Assembly: GCA_965277025.1 (NCBI GenBank)
Contig: OZ255706.1
Location: forward strand, 2,232,001-2,296,000
Origin: Methylomarinum sp965277025
Lineage (GTDB): Bacteria > Pseudomonadota > Gammaproteobacteria > Methylococcales > Methylomonadaceae
Direction of reading: 5' to 3'
Length of the DNA: 64,000 nucleotides
In this document: positions 9,417-16,982 of the stretch, piece by piece
How the letters are laid out: the number at the start of each line of letters is the position of its first letter
How positions within the stretch are numbered: position 1 is the stretch's first letter
The notes under the pieces: model-generated
What the model saw: the letters and a program-made list of their open reading frames with translations, nothing else
Told to the model about the DNA's origin: nothing
Databases searched by the model: none
Made by a program: the position numbers and the translations under genes

Positions 9417-9810
9417 TTATTTCATTAATAAATCGGTCTGCGTATTGAGTAAATGTTCGCCAAGTTTGTTACTGATGCGGCTAAATTTAATACCGTACAG
9501 AAATTGGCCATTGCTGCTGCGTTTATGCACAATGCTGGCGGGCAAACGAAATTTGTTTCCGTCTTTGAAAATGAGTTGCAGGGAGATATTTTTACGGTCT
9601 ATTTTTCGGCTGGAACCGATCAAAGCTTATATCAACCAGCTTCACCATTAGATTGATATCCTTAAAAAAACCACGGCTGAACAGCACAGCGGTGATGTCT
9701 TTTCGAATATAACGCACGGCAGAACGTTTATTAATGAATCCTTTTTCTAGCACAGGATCATTAAAAAAATCGTCATCCGGAATTGGGGGTTTATTACTGG
9801 TTAAAGCCAT
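9417..9810 (-). pseudogene. PilZ-type c-di-GMP-binding protein, frameshifted
   Basis: Two overlapping - strand frames together look like a PilZ protein. The first (from ATG 9810) contains NKRSAVRYIRKDI, similar to the RxxxR c-di-GMP-binding motif, and runs to KLVDIS, where a PilZ domain normally continues into a D/NxSxxG motif. It then leaves frame. The second frame resumes with LIGSSRKIDRKNISLQLIF and ends near 9417. Continuity of the domain suggests a small out-of-frame deletion near 9628 that removed part of the DxSxxG loop. It lies divergent to the split transporter gene starting at 9945. PilZ assignment is from motif order only. Confidence 0.6.
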
Positions 9811-9944
9811 TGGCTAATTTAAGTTCACAAGATACTCTTCAAGTATTGACCTAAAGTGGCAAAATTGCAATTTTTAGCTAATAAAGTGTTTGCTTGATCA
9901 AAAAAACCTTAAAATAGCCGTTACAGAATTGACTACAGGCCAGC

Positions 9945-9969
9945 ATGACTTCTTTTGTTCGCATTACTA
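9945..9969 (+). pseudogene. Severed 5' end of the alcohol-ABC binding protein gene
   Basis: ATG at 9945 opens MTSFVRIT and runs straight into the left end of the IS630 element. Removing that element together with one TA copy joins this frame in phase to SIVIGLFFYGMFDFACA at 12413. The result is a normal signal peptide with a positively charged N-region (Arg6). This is therefore the original start of the gene now read from 12404. Confidence 0.8.
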
Positions 9970-10261
9970 GTGCAAACAAGCGTAAGTTCTCACTCTATTG
10001 AGTAAGTGGCTTAGCCTGATACGTCCAACGAAAAGGCTTAGCCATGGTTTCATTGAAATATTTTATGAAATCCGCTATTTTTTTGTTTAAATCCTCTTTA
10101 GATTTAAAGTTGCCGCGCCGGATTACTTTACGCATTAAAATAGAAAACCAGATCTCTATCTGATTAAGCCATGAACAATGCTTAGGGGTAAAATGAAAAA
10201 CAACCGGATGGTTTGAGTTAGTCAAAAAAGCAGTACGACTTTCCATTGATTTCAAAATACC

Positions 10262-11386
10262 TAGAAGTTACGCATTGACAGGCAATGTTAAACTATGGGT
10301 TTAAAAAATCCCAAAGTCAATGCAAGGCAAACCTTGATAAGAGAAATAACACGCCCCTCAACAGCCTGCTGTACATTACCCATGTATATTGGTTTTTTAT
10401 TAAGTGAGCCGAAACAAGCTAGTTGTCGACGATTAGGAGAAGTCATGTCAATATCACATGATAGCGTAAATCGATTTCTAAATCGGGAGCATTACACTGG
10501 GCGAGATTTATACAATGAAGCCAGCGCAAGCCTGAATTTAAAGGGCGGAACCTTGAGTGTTGACGATAGTGTTCTTGATAAACCTTATAGCCAATATATG
10601 GCATTTGTCAGTTATTTTTGGTCGGGAAAACATCATAGAGCAGTCAAGGGAATCAATCTTGTCACGTTGTACTACACAGACATTCAAGGAAAACACCAAC
10701 CACTGAATTTCCGGGTGGTCGATAAGGCGGAAGGAAAGACAAAAAATGACTATTTTCAAGACATGCTGACCGAAGTATTAGCTTGGGGACTGGAACCTGG
10801 TTTTATAACAGGAGATAGCTGGTACAGTTGCGTGGATAATCTTAAATTGATAAGAAATCATCAGACAGGATTATTCTTTGCAGTGGAAGGTAATCGATTA
10901 GTCTCTGTTGAAAAAGGTTCATGGGTTCAAGTCAGGCAATTAGAAATCCCGGAAGACGGCTTAATGGTTTGGCTCAAAAATTTTGGGTATGTGAAATTAT
11001 TTCGGACGACCTTGAAAGAACAAGTTCGCCATTACATAAGTTCACTACCTGATGAAGAAAAAACCGCTGTTTTTGACAAGAAAGCATTTACCGAACAACA
11101 TGACAGGCATTGGCAGATTGAGCAATATCATCGGGCAATAAAGCAGGTGTGTAATATTGAGCGGTTCCAGGTTCGCAATAAAAGAGCAATAAATAATCAT
11201 ATTTTTTCTGCAATTTGTGGCTTTGTTCAATTACAAAAATTGAGCTTTGCAGACGTGATTAATAATTGCTATAGCGTACAGCGGAATTTATTCAACGATG
11301 TTATGGCTTCGTTTATCGACACCTTTATGCCAAATATGAATCATTTAAACCCAAAATTTCGATCTGTTGTCAATGCGTAACTTCTA
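10262..11386 (+). mobile_element. IS701-like element nested in IS630
   Basis: Perfect 19-bp terminal inverted repeats begin TAGAAGTTACGCATTGACA. A 5-bp target duplication ATACC is present at 10257-10261 and 11387-11391. Length is 1,125 bp with a single transposase gene. Intact ends and duplication point to recent insertion. Confidence 0.88.
10295..11380 (+). CDS. Transposase, DDE type (IS701/IS4-like)
   Basis: This 361-residue DDE transposase has catalytic regions LSVDDSVLDK (first Asp), GFITGDSWYSC (second Asp) and HWQIEQYHRAIKQVCNIERFQ (Glu with the Y-x-K pattern typical of IS4/IS701 relatives). It fills the element almost completely and the reading frame is intact. A later start at ATG 10382 (MYIGFLL) is possible. 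It is distantly related to the transposase at 24771-25826. Confidence 0.85.
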   Translation: MGLKNPKVNARQTLIREITRPSTACCTLPMYIGFLLSEPKQASCRRLGEVMSISHDSVNRFLNREHYTGRDLYNEASASLNLKGGTLSVDDSVLDKPYSQYMAFVSYFWSGKHHRAVKGINLVTLYYTDIQGKHQPLNFRVVDKAEGKTKNDYFQDMLTEVLAWGLEPGFITGDSWYSCVDNLKLIRNHQTGLFFAVEGNRLVSVEKGSWVQVRQLEIPEDGLMVWLKNFGYVKLFRTTLKEQVRHYISSLPDEEKTAVFDKKAFTEQHDRHWQIEQYHRAIKQVCNIERFQVRNKRAINNHIFSAICGFVQLQKLSFADVINNCYSVQRNLFNDVMASFIDTFMPNMNHLNPKFRSVVNA

Positions 11387-12403
11387 ATACCCTCTTTTCC
11401 TTTAACCCCTAATTCTCCTGAATACGAAATTTTTTCGGCAATTAATCGAACCACCGATTCTGAACAATGTGTATTGAGATTATCCATGACTAAATGCCAA
11501 TGGGTTTGTTTGGGTTGTTGATGAAAAAGCAGGTTCAAAAACCCGGCAAAATCTTGCTCTGTTCGAGTTTCTCCTATACTTCCCATTACTTCACCCGTGG
11601 CCACATCAAAACCTGCAATCAAGGTCTGGGTACCATGTCGAATATATTCAAATTCTTGTCGTTCAACTTTTCCTTTCTTCATCGGCAATGTCTGCGCTGC
11701 TCGCTCTAAAGCTTGAATCCCTGTCATTTCATCAATCGAAATCGTTTTGATGCCTTGCGCTTCCCGCTCCAAAGCCCGTTGGTAGGTTTCGCAAATATCT
11801 TGACACTTCTCGTCGAAGTATTCATCTTTTTTTGCCGTCAACCAGCCTTTCATCCGGTGGGGTTGCAGGTCCGCTTCTTTTTAAAAAGCGCCCAACAGAG
11901 CGCTGTGAAATATAATCAACAATGCCCCGTTTTATCGCTTCATCGGCTATTTCTTGTTGCGTCCAATGAGTGATCGGGCGTTGACTATCCTCTGGGCGTT
12001 CGCAGGCTATCGCGATAATGCTGCAAATTTGCTCCGCCGTATAGATAGCAGGCGCACCGCTTCGCGGTGCATCTTGAAGCCGGGCTAAAGGATTTTCTTG
12101 TTCACTGTTCTGTAACCAGCGTTTTCGCCAATTTTGAACAGTTGTCCGTCCAATTTTTAACTGGCGCATGGTTTCATGTACACTAATGCCTTCATCTGCC
12201 AACAATATAATACGGCAACGTGTCACCAAATTCTGAGGACTTGTATGTTTACGCACTGTGCCTTGCAATAACGTGCGTTGTTCTTCTGTTAAACTAATTG
12301 GGGCTGCTGTTAGACGTGGCATGATATCACCTGCTGAATTTAATATAGTATTATTCAGCATATTACAATATATTCCTCATAAATAGCATTGGTGTTTTCG
12401 CTT

Positions 12404-13573
12404 ATGTGCACTAGCATTGTTATTGGATTGTTCTTTTATGGAATGTTTGACTTCGCTTGTGCGGATGAAAAACAGACCATTCGAATTGTCTTTTTAAGTC
12501 AAGTGAAACCCGTTCCGCCAGCTCTTTCCAATCTGGATCCATTTATCCAGCATAAAGGATTGCAAGGAGCACAAATGGCGATTGACGACAACAATACCAC
12601 AGGCCAATTCACCGGCCAGCAGTTTGAATTGCAGACAGTTTTGGCGTCAGAAAATGATGATGTCATCGATGTCTTCAAACAACAGGCTGCGAATGCGGAT
12701 TTTATCGTCGTCAATTTATCGGATAATCACATTTTACAACTGGCGGATTTGCCTGAAACACAAAATAAATTAATTTTTGACGCAGTCAGCCGGGCCGATG
12801 AGCTACGCAATGAATTCTGCCGCTCGAATGTGTTGCATATTCTGCCCAGTCGGGCCATGCGTGCCGATGCCCTGGCGCAGTATATGTTGAAAAAACGCTG
12901 GCGAAAATGGTTTTTGGTGACAGGCCCGAGTGAAAATGACAAACGTTATGCTTTTGCAATACGGCGTGCAGCCGACCGATTTGGTATGCAACTCGTCGCT
13001 GAAAAATATTGGACGCATACCTATGACGCCAGGCGCACTGCACAGTCAGATGTGCCGGTATTTACCCAGGATGTCGCCGATTACGATGTGTTAGTGGTGG
13101 CCGACGAGCAGGGCTTGTTTGGTGAATATTTCAGTTATCGAACTTGGTTGCCGCGCCTGGTGATTGGCACACAAGGTTTGCTTGCCACCGCCTGGCACAG
13201 AACCCATGAACAATGGGGCGCAGTGCAGATGCAGAACCGTTTTAAAGAAAAGGCCGGCCGCTGGATGCAGGAAGAAGATTATGGCGCTTATCTGGCGGTT
13301 CGGGCAATCGGCGAGGCGGCCACGCGCACACACAGCAACCAGGTGGCTGAGATCAAAACCTATTTACTCAGTGATCAGTTGGCATTACAGGGATATAAAG
13401 GCAAACCCTTGTCTTTCAGACGATGGAATGGTCAATTGCGGCAGCCGGTCTTATTAGTAGCCCCCCGGTCATTGGTGGCGGTTGCGCCGCTGGAAGGTTT
13501 TTTACATCCTAAAACAGAGCTGGACACACTGGGTTATGATCAACCCGAATCACTTTGCCAGTCAGGAGAATGA
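12404..13573 (+). CDS. ABC transporter substrate-binding protein of PQQ-linked alcohol system, IS-derived start
   Basis: This is a periplasmic binding protein of about 389 residues. Its mature part starts near DEKQTIRIVFLSQVKP and contains GAQMAIDDNNTTGQF, a pattern of the branched-chain-amino-acid-type (PBP1) fold. Neighbouring genes (YVTN beta-propeller, single ATPase, single permease) match the cluster found next to PQQ-dependent alcohol dehydrogenases. The present ATG 12404 lies in the terminal repeat of the IS630 element, which supplies MCT in place of the native MTSFVRIT (see 9945-9969). The signal peptide keeps its hydrophobic core and a likely ACA cleavage site but has lost its positive charge. 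Expression would need a promoter in the IS. Confidence 0.75.
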   Translation: MCTSIVIGLFFYGMFDFACADEKQTIRIVFLSQVKPVPPALSNLDPFIQHKGLQGAQMAIDDNNTTGQFTGQQFELQTVLASENDDVIDVFKQQAANADFIVVNLSDNHILQLADLPETQNKLIFDAVSRADELRNEFCRSNVLHILPSRAMRADALAQYMLKKRWRKWFLVTGPSENDKRYAFAIRRAADRFGMQLVAEKYWTHTYDARRTAQSDVPVFTQDVADYDVLVVADEQGLFGEYFSYRTWLPRLVIGTQGLLATAWHRTHEQWGAVQMQNRFKEKAGRWMQEEDYGAYLAVRAIGEAATRTHSNQVAEIKTYLLSDQLALQGYKGKPLSFRRWNGQLRQPVLLVAPRSLVAVAPLEGFLHPKTELDTLGYDQPESLCQSGE

Positions 13574-13575
13574 AA

Positions 13576-14534
13576 ATGGTTAAACAATTTGCGGCTATTC
13601 TCGGGGTTTTGTTAATCAGCCAGGCATGGGCGGAAAGCGTCTATGTCACCCTGGAAAAAGATAATGCGCTAGCGGTAGTCGATGCCGAAGCCGGTCAATT
13701 GATTAAAACGGTAGCTGTCGGTCAGAGACCTCGGGGGATTTTGCTGAGCAAAGATGGAAAACAGTTGTATATTGCCACCAGCGATGATGACACCATAAAA
13801 ATTTTCGATAGTGAAACGTTAACTGAAATTGGGCAGTTGCCTTCAGGCGAAGACCCTGAAACTTTTGCCCAGAATCCTGATGGATCATTACTTTATGTTT
13901 CCAATGAAGATGATAATCAGGTCACGGTGATCGATATAAAACAACGTAAAGTTATCACCACCATCCCGGTAGGTGTGGAACCGGAAGCCATTGCCGTCAG
14001 CCCTGATAATCGATGGGTGGTATGCGCATCCGAAACCACTAATATGGTGCACTGGATCGACCCCAAAACGCATAAAGTTGTTGATAACACATTGGTCGAT
14101 CCGCGGCCACGCGGCGTCGCGTTCAGCCCTGACGGCAAGCAGTTATGGGTTACATCTGAAATGGCGGGCAGTTTGATGATTATCGATGTCGACAGTAGAA
14201 AAATTATCAAATCCATCGCCTTGAATATACCCACAGTCAGTGATGACAAAATTCAGCCGGTTGGCGTCGTCATCGATGCGCAACAACAATGGGGCTATGT
14301 AGCGATGGGGCCGGCCAATCGGGTGGCAGTGATCAATGCGCAAAGCCAGGAAGTCGAAAAATTCCTGTTAGTGGACAGCGGGTTTGGAATCTTACCTTTT
14401 CACCCGATAATAAACGGCTTTACACCACTAATGGCGTCAGTAATGATATTTCCATTATTGACCTGGATGAGCATAAAGTGACCAAATCGGTGGCGATGGG
14501 GCGTTATCCTTGGGGCATTGTGGCGAAACCATGA
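13576..14534 (+). pseudogene. PQQ-associated YVTN beta-propeller protein, frameshifted
   Basis: A secreted seven-bladed-type propeller has signal peptide MVKQFAAILGVLLISQAWA and then repeated blades such as KTVAVGQRPRGILLSKDGKQ and TIPVGVEPEAIAVSPDNR. The frame runs until about 14371, where GTG GAC AGC GGG replaces the expected GTG GGA CAG CGG: one G is missing. The following frame continues perfectly with GQRVWNLTFSPDNKRLY to GRYPWGIVAKP and stops at 14534. Such proteins accompany the PQQ-alcohol ABC cluster, where they probably act in the periplasm. ATG 13576 has GGAG seven bases upstream. ATG 13570 is less well spaced. A sequencing error would give the same picture. Confidence 0.85.
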
Positions 14535-15268
14535 AAGTGCCGGCACTGGAAATTAATGCGTTAAGTTTTGCCTATGGGCGAAAAAAAGCGTTGGACCATA
14601 TTGATTTAACCATTCCTCAAGGCGAATGTTGTATTTTGTTAGGACCTAACGGTGCGGGTAAAACTACCTTGTTTGCTCTGATAACCCGGCTTTATGACAG
14701 CAGGGAAGGGCGCATCGCTTTATGTGGCTACGATATAAAAAAACAAAGCTTGAAAGCATTGTCATGTTTAGGCGTGGTATTTCAGCAAACCACGCTGGAT
14801 CCTGATTTGACTGTATTGCAAAACTTGCGCTACCACGCCGCTTTGCATGGCATGAGCAGAAAACAGGCCGACCAACGTATTCAACAGGAGCTGGAACGCT
14901 TTGATATGTATCATCGCCGTAAGGAAAAAGTGCGTCAGCTCAATGGTGGACACAAACGTCGGGTGGAAATCGCCCGGGCTTTATTGCACCGTCCCAAGCT
15001 GTTATTGCTGGATGAGCCAACCGTCGGACTCGATATGCCGAGCCGGCAGGGAATTGTCGAGCATGTTCATAAACTGGTCAAGGAAGAAAATATCGCTGTG
15101 TTATGGGCTACCCATCTGGTCGATGAGATTTATCCGGATGATTTTCTGGTGGTATTGCATCAAGGCCAGGTCAAAGCCCGGGGCAGTGTTCAGGCTGTAT
15201 TGAAACAAACCCATAGCGAGACGGTGCAACAAGCCTTTCAAATATTGACTCAGGGAATGGCGGCATGA
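14531..15268 (+). CDS. ABC transporter ATP-binding protein, PQQ-alcohol system
   Basis: This ~245-residue ABC ATPase has Walker A GPNGAGKTT, signature LNGGHKRRVEIARALL (a variant of LSGGQ), Walker B LLLLDEPTVGLD and a switch His in WATHLVDE. It overlaps the propeller stop by ATGA and its own stop overlaps the permease start, so the cluster is one transcription unit. In the known cluster type this ATPase and its permease are tied to PQQ-dependent alcohol oxidation. The transported substrate is not established. Confidence 0.88.
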   Translation: MKVPALEINALSFAYGRKKALDHIDLTIPQGECCILLGPNGAGKTTLFALITRLYDSREGRIALCGYDIKKQSLKALSCLGVVFQQTTLDPDLTVLQNLRYHAALHGMSRKQADQRIQQELERFDMYHRRKEKVRQLNGGHKRRVEIARALLHRPKLLLLDEPTVGLDMPSRQGIVEHVHKLVKEENIAVLWATHLVDEIYPDDFLVVLHQGQVKARGSVQAVLKQTHSETVQQAFQILTQGMAA

Positions 15269-16068
15269 AAATAATGCATTATTGGCGGGCTTTGTGGGGT
15301 ATTGTCAGTCGGGAGCTATCGCGCTTTCTTTATCAGCGTGAACGTTTTATCGCTGCATTGGTTCGGCCATTGGTCTGGCTGTTCGTGTTCGCCGCCGGAT
15401 TCAGGGCGGTGCTGGGCATCGCCATTACGCCACCCTATGAAACCTATATACTCTATGAAGTGTACATCACGCCCGGCCTGTTAGGCATGATCCAATTGTT
15501 CAATGGCATGCAAAGTTCATTATCGATGGTTTATGACCGGGAAATGGGCAGTATGCGCATCCTGATGGTCGCCCCTTTGCCGCGCTGGTTTTTATTGACA
15601 GCCAAGCTGGTGGCCGGGACCTTTGTCTCCATTCTGCAAGCCTATGTTTTTTTAGGTGTTGCCTGGCTATACGATATTCGTCCACCCGTTGAAGGCCTTT
15701 TATGGGTATTTCCCGCCCTGATACTGTCCGGTATGATGCTGGGCGCGTTAGGTCTTTTTTTATCATCATTCATCAAACAACTGGAAAACTTCGCCGGGGT
15801 GATGAATTTCGTCATATTCCCAATGTTTTTCATGTCCACCGCCTTGTATCCATTGTGGAAGATCAAGGAATCCAGTCAATGGCTGTATTGGGTGGCGCAA
15901 TACAATCCCTTTTCTCAGGCGGTGGAATTGATCCGTTTCGCCCTGTACGCGCAGTTGAATCAATATGCACTGATTTATACCGCCAGTTCGTTGGTGATTT
16001 TTATGACCTTAGCTATTTTGGGCTATAACCCGTCAAAAGGCATGATGATGCGCAAAGGGCGGGGGTAA
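15265..16068 (+). CDS. ABC transporter permease, PQQ-alcohol system
   Basis: This 267-residue ABC-2 type membrane protein has about six hydrophobic segments (for example PLVWLFVFAAGFRAVLG and FVIFPMFFMSTALYPLWKI). It contains the family region EREM/YDREMGSMRILMVAPL, the cytoplasmic coupling stretch of ABC-2 permeases. It resembles the PedC-type permease found next to quinoprotein alcohol dehydrogenase genes. ATGA overlap with the ATPase shows coupling. A weak hairpin follows at 16090. Confidence 0.88.
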   Translation: MKIMHYWRALWGIVSRELSRFLYQRERFIAALVRPLVWLFVFAAGFRAVLGIAITPPYETYILYEVYITPGLLGMIQLFNGMQSSLSMVYDREMGSMRILMVAPLPRWFLLTAKLVAGTFVSILQAYVFLGVAWLYDIRPPVEGLLWVFPALILSGMMLGALGLFLSSFIKQLENFAGVMNFVIFPMFFMSTALYPLWKIKESSQWLYWVAQYNPFSQAVELIRFALYAQLNQYALIYTASSLVIFMTLAILGYNPSKGMMMRKGRG

Positions 16069-16089
16069 AACCTGATGTAGTATGGTTTT

Positions 16090-16105
16090 CCCGGCAATAT
16101 CCGGG
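16090..16105 (+). terminator. Weak hairpin between permease and dtd
   Basis: CCCGG CAATAT CCGGG is followed by CTTTAATTT. The genes on both sides converge here. The stem is only 5 bp and the T-run is broken, so this is tentative. Confidence 0.4.
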
Positions 16106-16107
16106 CT

Positions 16108-16554
16108 TTAATTTGCAACCGTTCTTAACGTAAACGTCACCGGCCCGTCATTGATCAGACTGACCTGCATATCCGCGCCAAACTGGCCAAATTCAGTTGC
16201 TGGATAACGGCTTGCAGCAAGCTGTTGTAGATAGTCGAACAATTCCCGGCCTTTTTCCGGCGGCGCGGCCGATGCAAAACTGGGACGATTACCCTTTCGA
16301 TTGTCGGCAGCCAGTGTAAACTGAGGAACCAGTAACAACCCCCCATCAATATTCCGCAGGCTCAGATTCATTTTTCCTTCATCATCGGCAAAAATCCGAT
16401 AATTCAATATACGCTCCAGCAATCGTTCCGCCTGCTGTTCGCCATCATTTTTCTCCACCGCAACCAAGGCCATGATGCCTTGATCGATCTGGCCAATTAT
16501 TTGCTGGTTGACGCTTACCGAAGCCTCGGAAACGCGCTGGATAATGCTGATCAT
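16108..16554 (-). CDS. dtd: D-aminoacyl-tRNA deacylase
   Basis: This 148-residue DTD removes D-amino acids (and glycine from tRNA-Ala) mischarged on tRNA. Both active-site motifs are present: LLVPQFTLAADNRKGNRPSF near residues 74-93 and NDGPVTF near 135-141, with the cross-subunit Gly-cisPro. Full family length. Transcribed toward the ABC cluster. Confidence 0.96.
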   Translation of the reverse strand: MISIIQRVSEASVSVNQQIIGQIDQGIMALVAVEKNDGEQQAERLLERILNYRIFADDEGKMNLSLRNIDGGLLLVPQFTLAADNRKGNRPSFASAAPPEKGRELFDYLQQLAASRYPATEFGQFGADMQVSLINDGPVTFTLRTVAN

Positions 16555-16630
16555 TGGTTCAGGAGCTGAGGAATTGAAAGCGAATATTACCCGGCCAGAA
16601 ATTTTACGTCAAATCTTGCGCCTATTGTCG

Positions 16631-16663
16631 CCTTCTCCAGAGGGAGAAGGCTGGGATGAGGGG
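16631..16663 (+). repeat. Dispersed 33-bp repeat, copy 2
   Basis: Identical to 5261-5293. It lies upstream of dtd in a 336-bp gap (16555-16890) that also holds a REP-like palindrome and leads into the RAYT remnant. Confidence 0.75.
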
Positions 16664-16789
16664 GGGGAATAGAATTCAAAAACTTTTGGAACGATTAATA
16701 ATAGTCGCCGAAATCGCAGAATTACGGGGATATGAGTGATTGGCATTCTGCATTTTTCTGCGTTTTTTGTGGCTTATTTATCTATCAAG

Positions 16790-16817
16790 GGCGGATTCGC
16801 CGGTCAAGCAATCCGCC
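16790..16817 (+). repeat. REP-like palindrome, copy 2
   Basis: GGCGGATT and AATCCGCC arms, as at 9304-9329, lie 73 bp upstream of the RAYT start codon. RAYT genes are commonly flanked by the REP sequences they process. Confidence 0.65.
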
Positions 16818-16890
16818 AGGCCGATTGTCGTCAATAAAATATTTGAGATTAACTACAATTCAAATTTACTGGGATACGGAGGAAAGGATT

Positions 16891-16982
16891 ATGCCAGATT
16901 ACCGGCGTAATTTTGTCACTGGGGGCTGTTATTTTTTTACGGTTACTATTTTGGATCGGCAGAAAGCCTTGTTGACGGATAA
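16891..16982 (+). pseudogene. REP-associated tyrosine transposase (RAYT), N-terminal remnant
   Basis: ATG 16891, behind a strong GGAGGAAAGG, opens MPDYRRNFVTGGCYFFTVTI, the highly typical N-terminus of Y1_Tnp RAYT proteins, in which the G-x-x-Y-F-F-T-V strand precedes the HUH centre. Only about 31 codons remain before the IS66-type element begins at 16983. The rest of the gene, including the HUH motif and catalytic Tyr, is not found on the other side of that element. Confidence 0.8.

Larger units (their letters stand above)
9995..12322 (-). pseudogene. IS630-family transposase, split and frameshifted
   Basis: The - strand gene begins MPRLTAAPISLTEEQ at 12322 and has a helix-turn-helix (RQLKIGRTTVQNWRKRW). 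The DDE part follows in another frame (TISIDEMTGIQALE; HLVMDNLNTHCSE), and after the inner IS the C-terminus has HFTPKHCSWLNQIEIWFS, the third catalytic region. The two first frames meet at a T5A5 run near 11880, where one surplus A gives a +1 break. Excising the inner IS with one ATACC restores KGKEGILKSMESRT in frame. The run could serve translational frameshifting, but the shift direction differs from the usual -1, so I treat the gene as inactive. Confidence 0.8.
9970..12411 (-). mobile_element. IS630-family element, interrupted by an IS701-like element
   Basis: Terminal inverted repeats begin GTGCAAACAAGCGT on the left. The right end reads GTGCACATAAGCGA on the - strand. The outer flanks are CTA on the left and TAG on the right, so the target was CTAG with duplication of TA, as is characteristic of IS630. 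The element is inserted at codon 8 of the transporter binding-protein gene. Its own transposase gene is split by a second element at 10262-11386. Confidence 0.85.
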
